Translations under genes and position numbers: made by a program
In this document: in pieces, positions 1 to 6,033 of the stretch
Numbering within the stretch: the first letter of the stretch is position 1
How the letters are laid out: each line of letters starts with the position of its first letter
Notes under the pieces: model-generated
The model's input: the letters and a program-made list of their open reading frames with translations, nothing else
What the model was told of the DNA's origin: nothing
Database searches by the model: none
Assembly (NCBI GenBank): GCA_040414495.1
Contig: JBEDUI010000025.1
Span: 1-6,970 of the forward strand
Source of the DNA: DATAVB01 sp040414495
GTDB taxonomy: Bacteria; Actinomycetota; Actinomycetes; Mycobacteriales; QHCD01
Length of the DNA: 6,970 nt
Direction: 5' to 3'

Positions 1-9
1 CTCGGACAT
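1..9 (-). CDS. Start of an unidentified gene running off the left edge (partial)
   Basis: The reverse strand reads ATG-TCC-GAG (Met-Ser-Glu) from position 9 to the window edge. A strong Shine-Dalgarno, AAAGGAG, lies at 24-18, eight bases before the ATG. A consensus -35 box (TTGACA, 72-67) and an inverted repeat lie further upstream, and this combination makes a real gene start likely. Only three codons are visible, so no function can be assigned. The gene would lie downstream of, and on the same strand as, the LuxR regulator, but the 184-bp gap and its own promoter signals suggest separate transcription. Confidence 0.5.
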
Positions 10-17
10 CGCCCTAA

Positions 18-24
18 CTCCTTT
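18..24 (-). promoter_or_regulatory. Shine-Dalgarno AAAGGAG of the left-edge gene
   Basis: On the reverse strand AAAGGAG lies eight bases upstream of the ATG at 9-7. The match to the anti-Shine-Dalgarno sequence and the spacing are near ideal. This is the main evidence that a gene starts at position 9. Confidence 0.55.
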
Positions 25-37
25 ACATGTGATTGCT

Positions 38-72
38 GGTTAGATACTGATGGACGGAATCTAACCTGTCAA
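38..72 (-). promoter_or_regulatory. Putative promoter with overlapping inverted-repeat operator
   Basis: On the reverse strand a perfect -35 hexamer TTGACA (72-67) directly abuts a perfect 8-bp inverted repeat, GGTTAGAT (66-59 on the minus strand) and ATCTAACC (45-38), separated by 13 bp. The best -10-like hexamer is TATCTA (46-41), inside the inner arm, which gives an unusually long 20-bp spacer. The arms are about two helical turns apart, centre to centre, as expected for a dimeric regulator. A regulated promoter for the left-edge gene is the likely role. The -10 assignment is weak, and which protein binds is unknown. Confidence 0.4.
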
Positions 73-193
73 GAAGCGATAAGAGGTTACGTACGAAGTT
101 GGCAGCTCCAGCCTGGCCAGGCCGCGGCAGACTCGACCCGGTGATCGGTACGTGCGGACCCACGGGGTTGCGGGCTGACGCCCGGGTACGAAA

Positions 194-2914
194 TCAGCGC
201 CAGAGCTGCCGACGCGAGGTGATCTGCAGCTTCGCGAAGATCCGGCGCAGATGCCACTCGACGGTGCGTGGGCTGAGGAACAGCCGGGCCGCGATTTCCG
301 GGTTCGACAACCCGTCGCGCACGAGCCGTGCGATCTGCGCCTCCTGAGCGGTCAGCTGGTTGGAGGTCTCGGGCCGCCGCTTTCGTACGGTCTCCCCGGT
401 CGCCTTGAGCTCGCGCTCGGCCAGCTGACCGAACGCCTCTATGCCCATCGCCGTGAACATCTCGTGTGCGGTACGCAGCTGGGTGCGGGCGTCAATGCGG
501 CGGTTCTGGCGACGCAACCACTCGCCGTAATGCAGGTGCGCGCGAGCGAGCTGAGTACGGATTCGAGTGCTGCCCAGATGGTCGATCGCCTGCCGGTAAT
601 GACCCTCAGCATCGGCATCCGGCTCGAGCAGCCCACGGCAACAGGACTCCAGGCCCAGGGCCCAGTCCGTACCGCTTGCTTGCGTCAACTCGACGAGCCG
701 GCCCAAGGCATCGGCGCCCACGTCGGGCCGGTCGGTACGGGCGGCCGCGGTGATGAGCTCCACCGTCGGCGCCCAGGTCAGCAGCCCCAATTCCTGCCGT
801 GGCTCAAGCGCCTGCTGCGCCGCGATCAGCGCCTGGTCGTACTGACCCAAACTGTTGTAGAGCAACGCCTGCATCCAGCCGGCCGCAATCAGGCCGGCGC
901 CTTCACCACGGCGTTCCGACTCGCTCGTCGTAGCTGCGATCAGTGCGGTGGCGCGGTCCACGTCGCCCTGCCAGACCGCGAGGAACTGAGCCGAATACGG
1001 CAGCTCCGGAATTCCGGTCCCCTCGACGACCGCGTCCAGCTCGTGAACGAGAGCGCCGGCCGCAGCCAGGTCGCCGGCGAAAGTCCGCATGACGGCCTCA
1101 ATCGTCAACGCCATGGGCAGCATCGCCAGCGCTCCGGCGTCCCGCGAAAGCGTGAGGAATCGGCTCGCGAGCATGTCCCGGGGCGTGTCAGCCAGCAGGT
1201 CGAGCGCACCAGTGCAGGCGAACCACAGCCAGCGCAGCCCGTCGTCCGCTGGCAGGCTCGGGTTGCCGAACGCTTCGAGCGCCCGCTTGATGATCGGTGC
1301 GCCCGCCGCGTAGCCGTCCGTGTAGCGGACCGCCAGTCCGTCAAGGAGAAGGTCAGCCGCCCGCGGCGATTCCGGCTGCGGCGCGGCCCGGACCGCCTCC
1401 GCCACGTCGCGCACCCCGGTGCCGTTGGTCAGGTGGGCCGCGAACCAGGCCGCCCGGTACGCGTCCAGATACGTATCGCGGGCCAGCCGCGGGTCGAGCG
1501 GCTCCAGCATCGCGGCCGCTTTCAGCAGCAGGGTTGGCGTTTCGCTGCCCCGGTCCATCGTGAACGCGATCCGGGCGCGCAGCAGGTCGGCCTGGGCGCG
1601 TTGGCATTCGTCGAGCGGACAGGCCTCCGCCATTGCCAGCAGCCGCGTCGCCGACTCGGCTAGGCCGGCCCGGTGCTTGGTCTGCGCCGCCGCCAGCGCC
1701 CGTTCCCCGCGCCGGTGCGGATCCGGCGTCAGCTCGGAGGCGCGCATGAAGAACGTGGCCGCCGCAACCAGCCCGCCACGGTCGCGGGCCCGGCCGGCGC
1801 AGCGTTCCAGCTCGGCTGCTATCTGCTCGTCCGGCCCGCTGGCCGCCTCGGCCAGATGCCAGGCCCGCCGGTCCGGATCGGTTACCGGGTCGGTCACCCC
1901 GGCCAGCGCCCGGTGTACGTTACGTCGCTGCTCCGGCGACGCCGCGTGATAAATCGCCGACCGCAGCAGGGGATGCCGGAACCGCACCCGCGTGGCGAAT
2001 TCGACCAGGCCGGTCGCGGCCGGGGACGTCGCCGCGTCCGCCGGGATGCCGAGCCGGTCGGCCGCCCGCAATACGAGTACGGGGTCGCCCACCGGTTCGG
2101 CCGCCGCTACCAGCAGCAGCTCCCGGGTCGCCGGCGGCAACGTCGCGATCTGGCGCCGGAAACTCTCCTCGATCCGGTGTGGCAGCGCGATCCGGCTGAG
2201 CCCGAGCCCGCCGGCCAACTCCATTGGGGTGAAGCCGCGCGGCAGCTCCAACAACGCCAACGGGTTGCCGTGCGATTCGGCAATGATCCGCTTGAGCACC
2301 TGGTCATCGATCGGCCCGCTGTAGGCCGAGGCCACCAGCGTCCGGGCGGCGTCGTCGGGCAGACCATCGACCTTTAGCTCAGCCAAGCCGGCCAGCTCGG
2401 GTACCTCGGGACGCTCGGGGCCCTCCCGTACGGCGAAGACCATGGCCACCGATTCGGCCAGCAGCCGCCGGGCCGTGAACGCAAGCACCTGCGCCGAGGC
2501 CTGATCTAACCACTGCGCGTCATCGACCACACACAGCAGCGGCCGATCCCGCGCCACCTCGCCGAACAGGCCGAGCACCGCCAAGCCGATCATGAATCGG
2601 TCCGGCGCCCGGCCCGCGTTCAACCCGAAGGCGGCGCCCAATGCCTGCTGCTGCGGCTCGGGCAATCGACCAAGCCGATCCAGCATTGGCGCACAGACCG
2701 AATGCAATGCGCCGTACGCGAGTTCCCGCTCGGTTTCAATTCCGGCCGCGTGCGCGGTCCGACAATCCGCAGCCTGGCCCAGAATGTATTCCAGCAGCTG
2801 TGTCTTACCGATTCCGGCATCGCCGCGTATTACCAACGCGCGACTCTCGCCGGCTCGGATATCGGCCACGAGCCGGTCGAGTATCTGGCATTCATTGCGT
2901 CTGTCCAGCAACAT
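194..2914 (-). CDS. LAL-type LuxR family transcriptional regulator with N-terminal ATPase domain
   Basis: This encodes a 906-residue cytoplasmic regulator of the large ATP-binding LuxR (LAL/MalT-like) class. Residues 1 to about 200 form an AAA/STAND ATPase module, with Walker A GDAGIGKT at 31-38 and Walker B LLCVVDD at about 126-132. A long alpha-helical, Ala/Leu-rich TPR-like sensor region follows. Residues about 854-906 are a LuxR/GerE helix-turn-helix (LTAQEAQIARLVRDGLSNPE... with SPRTVEWHLRRIFAKL), ending four residues after the domain's final TSRR. Family members use ATP-dependent oligomerisation to activate catabolic or secondary-metabolite genes; the ligand and targets here are unknown. 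The ATG at 2914 is chosen because a GGGGG Shine-Dalgarno lies eight bases upstream and the following residues MLLDRRNE match the usual start just before the ATPase fold. The frame stays open upstream to 3082, but that would overlap gcvH. The gene is divergent from gcvH, so it might control it. Confidence 0.93.
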   Translation of the reverse strand: MLLDRRNECQILDRLVADIRAGESRALVIRGDAGIGKTQLLEYILGQAADCRTAHAAGIETERELAYGALHSVCAPMLDRLGRLPEPQQQALGAAFGLNAGRAPDRFMIGLAVLGLFGEVARDRPLLCVVDDAQWLDQASAQVLAFTARRLLAESVAMVFAVREGPERPEVPELAGLAELKVDGLPDDAARTLVASAYSGPIDDQVLKRIIAESHGNPLALLELPRGFTPMELAGGLGLSRIALPHRIEESFRRQIATLPPATRELLLVAAAEPVGDPVLVLRAADRLGIPADAATSPAATGLVEFATRVRFRHPLLRSAIYHAASPEQRRNVHRALAGVTDPVTDPDRRAWHLAEAASGPDEQIAAELERCAGRARDRGGLVAAATFFMRASELTPDPHRRGERALAAAQTKHRAGLAESATRLLAMAEACPLDECQRAQADLLRARIAFTMDRGSETPTLLLKAAAMLEPLDPRLARDTYLDAYRAAWFAAHLTNGTGVRDVAEAVRAAPQPESPRAADLLLDGLAVRYTDGYAAGAPIIKRALEAFGNPSLPADDGLRWLWFACTGALDLLADTPRDMLASRFLTLSRDAGALAMLPMALTIEAVMRTFAGDLAAAGALVHELDAVVEGTGIPELPYSAQFLAVWQGDVDRATALIAATTSESERRGEGAGLIAAGWMQALLYNSLGQYDQALIAAQQALEPRQELGLLTWAPTVELITAAARTDRPDVGADALGRLVELTQASGTDWALGLESCCRGLLEPDADAEGHYRQAIDHLGSTRIRTQLARAHLHYGEWLRRQNRRIDARTQLRTAHEMFTAMGIEAFGQLAERELKATGETVRKRRPETSNQLTAQEAQIARLVRDGLSNPEIAARLFLSPRTVEWHLRRIFAKLQITSRRQLWR

Positions 2915-3071
2915 CCGGCAAACCCCCGAGACCGCCGCAGGTCGAACCGAGGCCAGAAAAGAGAGTATGTCGGATCGGTGCTCCGGGATACCCGTGAGCT
3001 GTCCCGGGTGACTTGCTGGGGCGAGTCGCTGCCTGGCGGGGTGACGCTGGACCCGACCCCAAGGAGGCACG
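2915..3071. promoter_or_regulatory. Divergent intergenic region between the LAL regulator and gcvH
   Basis: This 157-bp gap must hold promoters for both genes. Toward the regulator, a weak -10-like TACTCT is present on the minus strand near 2963-2968, with no convincing -35. Toward gcvH I see no clear -10/-35 pair. An imperfect dyad lies in the middle: CCGGGA at 2983-2988 and TCCCGG at 3002-3007, with a 13-bp spacer, and a second overlapping ACCCG/CGGGT pair. It could bind a dimeric regulator, but G/C-rich repeats of this length are common by chance here. Confidence 0.35.
3061..3067 (+). promoter_or_regulatory. Shine-Dalgarno AAGGAGG of gcvH
   Basis: AAGGAGG is a near-perfect Shine-Dalgarno four bases before the ATG at 3072. 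It fixes the gcvH start. It also argues against the LAL regulator starting at 3082, which would run through this site on the other strand. Confidence 0.85.
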
Positions 3072-3470
3072 ATGTCCGACATTCCAGCCGAATTGCGTTA
3101 TAGCGAGGACCATCTGTGGATCGCCCCGGGAAATGGCATCGGCCTGCACCGGATCGGGTTGACCGATTACGCCCAGAATGCCCTCGGCGACGTACTGGCA
3201 GTAACCCTGCCCGCGGTCGGCGTCATTGTCACGACCGGAGAGGCGTTCGGCGATGTCGAGTCAATCAAGAGCCTCAGCGACATGATCGCGCCGGTCAGCG
3301 GAACGGTCGGCGCCCGCAATGACGAGCTGACCGGCTCACCCGAGCTGCTCAATACCGACCCGTACGGAACTGGCTGGGTATTCGAAATTCAGCTCGACCC
3401 GGCCACCGCGGAGCAACAACTGGCCGAGCTCATGGATGCCGAGGCCTACGGCCGGTTGGTTGGTGAGTGA
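3072..3470 (+). CDS. gcvH: Glycine cleavage system H protein (lipoyl carrier)
   Basis: The 132-residue product has the normal length and fold signature of GcvH. This small cytosolic protein carries the aminomethyl group on a lipoyl arm between the P, T and L proteins during glycine breakdown to CO2, ammonia and methylene-tetrahydrofolate. Visible family segments are YSEDHLW (10-16), IGLTDYAQNALGDV (28-41), the lipoylation motif DVESIKSLSD (61-70) with the lipoyl-accepting Lys66, APVSGTV, and LNTDPYGTGW near 94-103. Nothing catalytic seems to be missing. gcvT, gcvP and lipoate genes are absent from the window, so this is either a detached functional gcvH or a second copy. It is divergent from the LAL regulator and its last 25 bp overlap the glycosyltransferase gene on the other strand. 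Its start is set by the strong Shine-Dalgarno at 3061-3067. Confidence 0.95.
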   Translation: MSDIPAELRYSEDHLWIAPGNGIGLHRIGLTDYAQNALGDVLAVTLPAVGVIVTTGEAFGDVESIKSLSDMIAPVSGTVGARNDELTGSPELLNTDPYGTGWVFEIQLDPATAEQQLAELMDAEAYGRLVGE

Positions 3471-4267
3471 TCGGATGCATTTACCGGTATTGGGTAACGA
3501 TCAAGCAATGCGTCGCGGCGTTGGGCCTTGTTCTCGGCCCAGCTCGAATCCCAGCTGACGTTGCCGAAGTGGACAACCCGTTGCCGTGACGTGCGCCAGC
3601 TCCGGCCGTGGGTTTTCATGATCTGAGTGAGCAGGCCCAGCGTGTCGAACCACAGCGCACCGCGTTCGCATTGGATCTGGGCCGGCGACAGACCGGTGAC
3701 CTCGACCGCCGTACGGAATACCCGGTCGTTGCGCAGCAACACGCAGAACGGATGGACGCGATCGCCATAACCAGTGTCGAATTCGTACGGCTCGGGAAAG
3801 TCCGTCGAACCGGCGAAACGGACCGACTCCCGAATTCGGGAAATGCTCGTGCTCGACCCGTCCCCAGGATCGTAATCCTCGCCGTTCTCGTTGCTCCAGA
3901 TCGCCTTTATGGCGAACAGATCGGCCTCAGCCGCTAACTCCGCCGCCATAGCGCCGATCGTCTCATCAGCCATGAAACACACGTCGACATCCACGAACAG
4001 GTACGCGTCGCAGTCAGGGTGCGCCAGTACGGCATCGCGCAGAATCTCGCCATGCGTCGTCACCTGGGCGGTGCGCGAATATCCCGACGGCCGAATGTCG
4101 ACGCCGAACTCCCGCGCCCAGTCGAGCCGCTCGAGATCGTCCGAACCGTTGTCCAGCAGCAGGATCGACAGCTCCGAGCGCTTCGGATGATGCGTAATCA
4201 ACGAGCGGAGCAGCAGGTCCGCATACGCCGTAGTGCCATGATTGACCGTGACAACCTGAATACGCAC
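3446..4267 (-). CDS. GT-A fold glycosyltransferase (family 2-like)
   Basis: This encodes a 273-residue predicted cytoplasmic glycosyltransferase. The N-terminus VRIQVVTVNHGTTAYADLLL followed by ILLLDNGSDD (36-44) is the nucleotide-binding opening of family 2-like GT-A enzymes. YLFVDVDVCFMAD (89-101) contains the DxD motif (Asp93, Asp95) that binds the metal and sugar nucleotide. RVVHFGNVSW near 230-239 supplies a late His typical of GT-A enzymes. No membrane segment is evident. Donor and acceptor are not predictable; cell-wall, glycolipid or natural-product glycosylation are all possible. The GTG at 4267 is chosen because the product then begins directly at the first beta strand. The frame is open to 4393, but that extension is Arg-rich and would overlap the TetR gene. 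No Shine-Dalgarno precedes the GTG; a -10-like box eight bases upstream suggests a leaderless mRNA. The 3' end overlaps gcvH on the opposite strand by 25 bp. Confidence 0.8.
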   Translation of the reverse strand: MRIQVVTVNHGTTAYADLLLRSLITHHPKRSELSILLLDNGSDDLERLDWAREFGVDIRPSGYSRTAQVTTHGEILRDAVLAHPDCDAYLFVDVDVCFMADETIGAMAAELAAEADLFAIKAIWSNENGEDYDPGDGSSTSISRIRESVRFAGSTDFPEPYEFDTGYGDRVHPFCVLLRNDRVFRTAVEVTGLSPAQIQCERGALWFDTLGLLTQIMKTHGRSWRTSRQRVVHFGNVSWDSSWAENKAQRRDALLDRYPIPVNASDHSPTNRP

Positions 4268-4275
4268 GAGAGGTG

Positions 4276-4304
4276 ATGCTAGCTGGTACCCGAGCCGCTG
4301 GCGA
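4276..4304 (-). promoter_or_regulatory. Putative leaderless promoter of the glycosyltransferase
   Basis: On the minus strand TCGCCA (4304-4299, four of six matches to TTGACA), a 17-bp spacer and TAGCAT (4281-4276, fits TANNNT) form a plausible sigma-70-type promoter. The -10 box ends eight bases before the GTG at 4267, so transcription would begin at or about one base before the start codon. The lack of any Shine-Dalgarno there agrees with this. Leaderless genes are common in actinomycetes. The promoter would uncouple the gene from the TetR gene 70 bp upstream. Confidence 0.4.
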
Positions 4305-4337
4305 CTTCTATGCCCTCTTCGCCCCGCCCGGCGCCTC

Positions 4338-5105
4338 TCACCGGGCCGAATCCACGAGGCGCGCCAGAGCATCAAGAATTCGGGCCAGACCAAATTGGTA
4401 GGCGTGGTCCGGGTTGTAGGCGCTGCCGTGGGCCTTTCCCGCGGCCGCGCCGATCCGCGCCGCCCGTGGATATGCGTTCCCGTCGAATACCCGCTCCAGC
4501 AGCGGGGCGTTGGCCGCCCACCATTCCTCGTCGTTCATCGCACTGTCCAATTCGGACACCCGTTTATCGACGGCGGCCCGCGCATTCGCCTGTACGAAGG
4601 AGAGAATCCAGGTCAAGGCATTGTCCACAGTGACATCGTCGAGGCCGAGACCGTCGAATGCGGACAGCTCCCGTTCGTACTTCGCCATCGATCCGGGACC
4701 GAGCGTGGGTCGGGCCGTGCTCACCTGCGCCGCCCAGGGATGGGCCGTGAACAGCGCGCGGTTGTCGTCGGCGACAGCGCTGATACGCCGGCGCCACGGG
4801 GTACTCGGGCCGAACTCGGTTCTGTCCATTGTGGTGTACGCGTGGTCGAGCATCAGATCCAGCAATTCGGCCTTGCCCGGCACGTAGGTGTAGACCGACA
4901 TCGGTGCGACCCGGAGACGCCCAGCCACCGCCCGGATCGACAGCCGGTCCAGACCGTCCTGGTTGGCCACCTCGATGGCGGCGCTGATCACGGCGTCCAC
5001 ACTCAGCCCGGCCTTCGGACCGCGCGACCCGCGACCACTGCCGGCGCGCCACAGCAGCGCGAGCGTGCGGGCAGGATCTCCAGCGCTGCTGCGGAAGCTC
5101 GGCAT
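4338..5105 (-). CDS. TetR/AcrR family transcriptional repressor
   Basis: This encodes a 255-residue repressor. Residues about 35-82 form the TetR N-terminal three-helix DNA-binding domain: VISAAIEVANQDGLDRLSIR, then VAGRLRVAPMSVYTYVPGKAELLDLMLD. The remainder is a helical ligand-binding and dimerisation domain of the TetR C-terminal type, common in actinomycetes. The residues before the HTH (RTLALLWRAG... RGPKAGLS) match the usual N-terminus of this subgroup, which supports the ATG at 5105; the frame is open to 5474 only because it runs through the VOC gene. There is no good Shine-Dalgarno. It is divergent from the VOC gene across 85 bp containing a perfect 25-bp palindrome, its probable operator, so repression of both genes is likely. 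The inducer is unknown. The glycosyltransferase follows 70 bp downstream on the same strand and may be partly co-transcribed. Confidence 0.9.
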   Translation of the reverse strand: MPSFRSSAGDPARTLALLWRAGSGRGSRGPKAGLSVDAVISAAIEVANQDGLDRLSIRAVAGRLRVAPMSVYTYVPGKAELLDLMLDHAYTTMDRTEFGPSTPWRRRISAVADDNRALFTAHPWAAQVSTARPTLGPGSMAKYERELSAFDGLGLDDVTVDNALTWILSFVQANARAAVDKRVSELDSAMNDEEWWAANAPLLERVFDGNAYPRAARIGAAAGKAHGSAYNPDHAYQFGLARILDALARLVDSAR

Positions 5106-5115
5106 TCGACGATTC

Positions 5116-5144
5116 TTGCACCGCGTCTCCGTACGCCGTATGTT
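5116..5144 (+). promoter_or_regulatory. Putative promoter of the VOC gene
   Basis: TTGCAC (5116-5121), a 17-bp spacer and TATGTT (5139-5144, fits TANNNT) form a plausible plus-strand promoter for the VOC gene, predicting a start near 5150-5152. The -10 lies inside the palindrome at 5131-5155, so a protein bound there would block RNA polymerase. The -35 match is weak (three of six). Confidence 0.45.
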
Positions 5145-5155
5145 GTACGGCGTAC
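5131..5155. promoter_or_regulatory. Probable TetR operator (perfect 10-bp inverted repeat)
   Basis: GTACGCCGTA (5131-5140) and TACGGCGTAC (5146-5155) are perfect reverse complements around a 5-bp spacer TGTTG. Each arm is also part of a smaller pseudo-palindrome: TGTAC-GGC-GTACA (5144-5156) is perfect in its flanks, and GTAC-GCC-GTAT (5131-5141 region) is nearly so, offset by 14 bp. Two overlapping half-sites of this kind fit binding of one or two TetR dimers. The site lies 26 bp before the TetR ATG and covers the VOC -10 element, as expected for control of both divergent genes. Confidence 0.75.
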
Positions 5156-5179
5156 AGAGTTTTCTCACCGAGGCATTGT

Positions 5180-5184
5180 GGGAG
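5180..5184 (+). promoter_or_regulatory. Shine-Dalgarno GGGAG that decides the VOC start
   Basis: GGGAG lies six bases before GTG 5191 but twelve bases before ATG 5197. The spacing favours the GTG as the start codon, adding two residues to the protein. Confidence 0.5.
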
Positions 5185-5190
5185 TCCGAC

Positions 5191-5580
5191 GTGCACATGA
5201 CATCCGCCGCCGTCTCGCTGAACGTCGACAGGGTCGAGGCGTCCAGCGCATTCCTGATCGACCATTTCGGATTCCGCGAACAGCTCGCTGCCGACGGATT
5301 TGCCTCGCTCACCCATGACGACACCGCAATGAACGTGATCTTTCTGCGCCGCGGCCTCGAGGTGTTGCCAGTGGACTTTCGCGACCAGCCCACCGCCGGG
5401 GTAATCGTGGTGTTCGTGGTCGACGACCTGGATGCCGAATTGCGCCGCCTCACCGACGAAGGCGTGCCGATCACAGTGCCGCTCCGCGAAGAGGAATGGG
5501 GCGAGCGGCTTTTTCAGGTCACCGACCCCAACGGAATCGTGATCGAGCTGGTCGAATGGTCAACGCCAGCCAGCGTATGA
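5191..5580 (+). CDS. VOC (glyoxalase/bleomycin-resistance-like) protein
   Basis: This encodes a 129-residue single-domain vicinal-oxygen-chelate protein with two beta-alpha-beta-beta-beta halves: SLNVDRVEASSAFLIDHFGF (9-28), then VIVVFVVDDLDAELRRLTDEGV (71-92), and a final VTDPNGIVIELVEWS (110-124). The superfamily includes glyoxalase I, ring-cleavage dioxygenases, fosfomycin-modifying enzymes and bleomycin-binding proteins. The last strand keeps the usual Glu (119), but the first-strand and third-strand positions that usually hold His are Ser9 and Val71. A ligand-binding or sequestering role, as in bleomycin-resistance proteins, is therefore as likely as metal-dependent catalysis. The start is GTG 5191 (Shine-Dalgarno six bases upstream), with ATG 5197 as the alternative. 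It is divergent from, and probably repressed by, the TetR gene. Its stop lies one base from the stop of the converging MarR gene. Confidence 0.85.
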   Translation: MHMTSAAVSLNVDRVEASSAFLIDHFGFREQLAADGFASLTHDDTAMNVIFLRRGLEVLPVDFRDQPTAGVIVVFVVDDLDAELRRLTDEGVPITVPLREEEWGERLFQVTDPNGIVIELVEWSTPASV

Positions 5581-5581
5581 A

Positions 5582-6031
5582 TTAAGGCTTCTGGTCAATC
5601 ACCGAGTTCAGGCTGCTTTTGAGTAGCCGGGCATCGGCCTCGGACAGCTTAGCCAGATAGCGGCGTTCGGTGTCATCGACCTTGCGCGCGGCGCGGCGCC
5701 GCAACTCGCGGCCGGCGGGCGTGATCTCGACGACGTTCTTGCGCCGGTCATCGCTGTGCGGACGGCGTTGCACCAGTCCTTTCTCCTGTAGCTCATCAAC
5801 CAGCGCGACCATCGTTGTCCGGTCAATGCCCATCAGCTGGGCAATGTCCACTTGGGACCGAGGCTGATGATCGTCGAGGCTGATGAGAATCCCCCACTCG
5901 CGGCTGTCGATGCCCAGCGGGGCGAGCGCGGTACCTACGATCTCGACGAACTGCAGATGAGCGCGCTTGAGCAGGTAGCCCAAACGCGGGAGGGCTTGCT
6001 GCTCACGGGGTTCCTCAGTGGACACGAACAC
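5582..6031 (-). CDS. MarR family transcriptional regulator
   Basis: This encodes a 149-residue MarR-type winged helix-turn-helix protein of normal length. The HTH is SQVDIAQLMGIDRTTMVALVDELQEKGLV (59-87), and the wing follows as RRPHSDDRRKNVVEITPAG (89-107) with the family's DxR-like Asp-Asp-Arg-Arg stretch. N- and C-terminal helices form the dimer interface. The protein contains no cysteine, so thiol-based sensing as in OhrR-type relatives is excluded and a bound small-molecule effector is more likely. The start is GTG 6031; only a poor AGG lies twelve bases upstream, so translation may be weak. It is divergent from the NmrA-like gene over 69 bp that carries a perfect 27-bp palindrome, and it probably represses both itself and that gene. 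It ends one base from the stop of the VOC gene. Confidence 0.92.
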   Translation of the reverse strand: MFVSTEEPREQQALPRLGYLLKRAHLQFVEIVGTALAPLGIDSREWGILISLDDHQPRSQVDIAQLMGIDRTTMVALVDELQEKGLVQRRPHSDDRRKNVVEITPAGRELRRRAARKVDDTERRYLAKLSEADARLLKSSLNSVIDQKP

Positions 6032-6033
6032 AA

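Noticed and set aside
111..122. Perfect 12-bp palindrome GCCTGGCCAGGC after the LAL regulator
   Set aside because: It has no loop and no T-tract, lies 72 bp past the stop, and palindromes of this G/C-rich kind arise easily by chance, so neither a terminator nor an operator is supported.
171..184. Small hairpin CGGGC-TGAC-GCCCG ten bases after the LAL stop
   Set aside because: The stem is only 5 bp and is not followed by a run of T on the transcribed strand, so it is too weak to call a terminator.
251..1663. Long plus-strand open frame (470 codons) inside the LAL regulator
   Set aside because: It is antisense to a clear LuxR/ATPase gene. Its translation is Arg/Gln/Gly/Pro-rich with no domain pattern, the usual shadow of a high-GC gene.
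2915..3071. Possible glycine riboswitch before gcvH
   Set aside because: The 157-bp gap is too short for the usual tandem form. I could not recognise the conserved aptamer core or an expression-platform terminator.
4268..4393. Upstream extension of the glycosyltransferase reading frame to 4393
   Set aside because: The extra 42 residues are Arg-rich, would overlap the TetR 3' end, and precede the natural first strand of the fold.
4564..5316. Minus-strand 250-codon open frame overlapping TetR
   Set aside because: It is the same strand in another frame of the TetR gene, with a low-complexity Arg-rich translation and no Shine-Dalgarno.
5106..5474. Upstream extension of the TetR reading frame to 5474
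   Set aside because: The extension runs antisense through the VOC gene and its operator and shows no domain. The family N-terminus fits ATG 5105.
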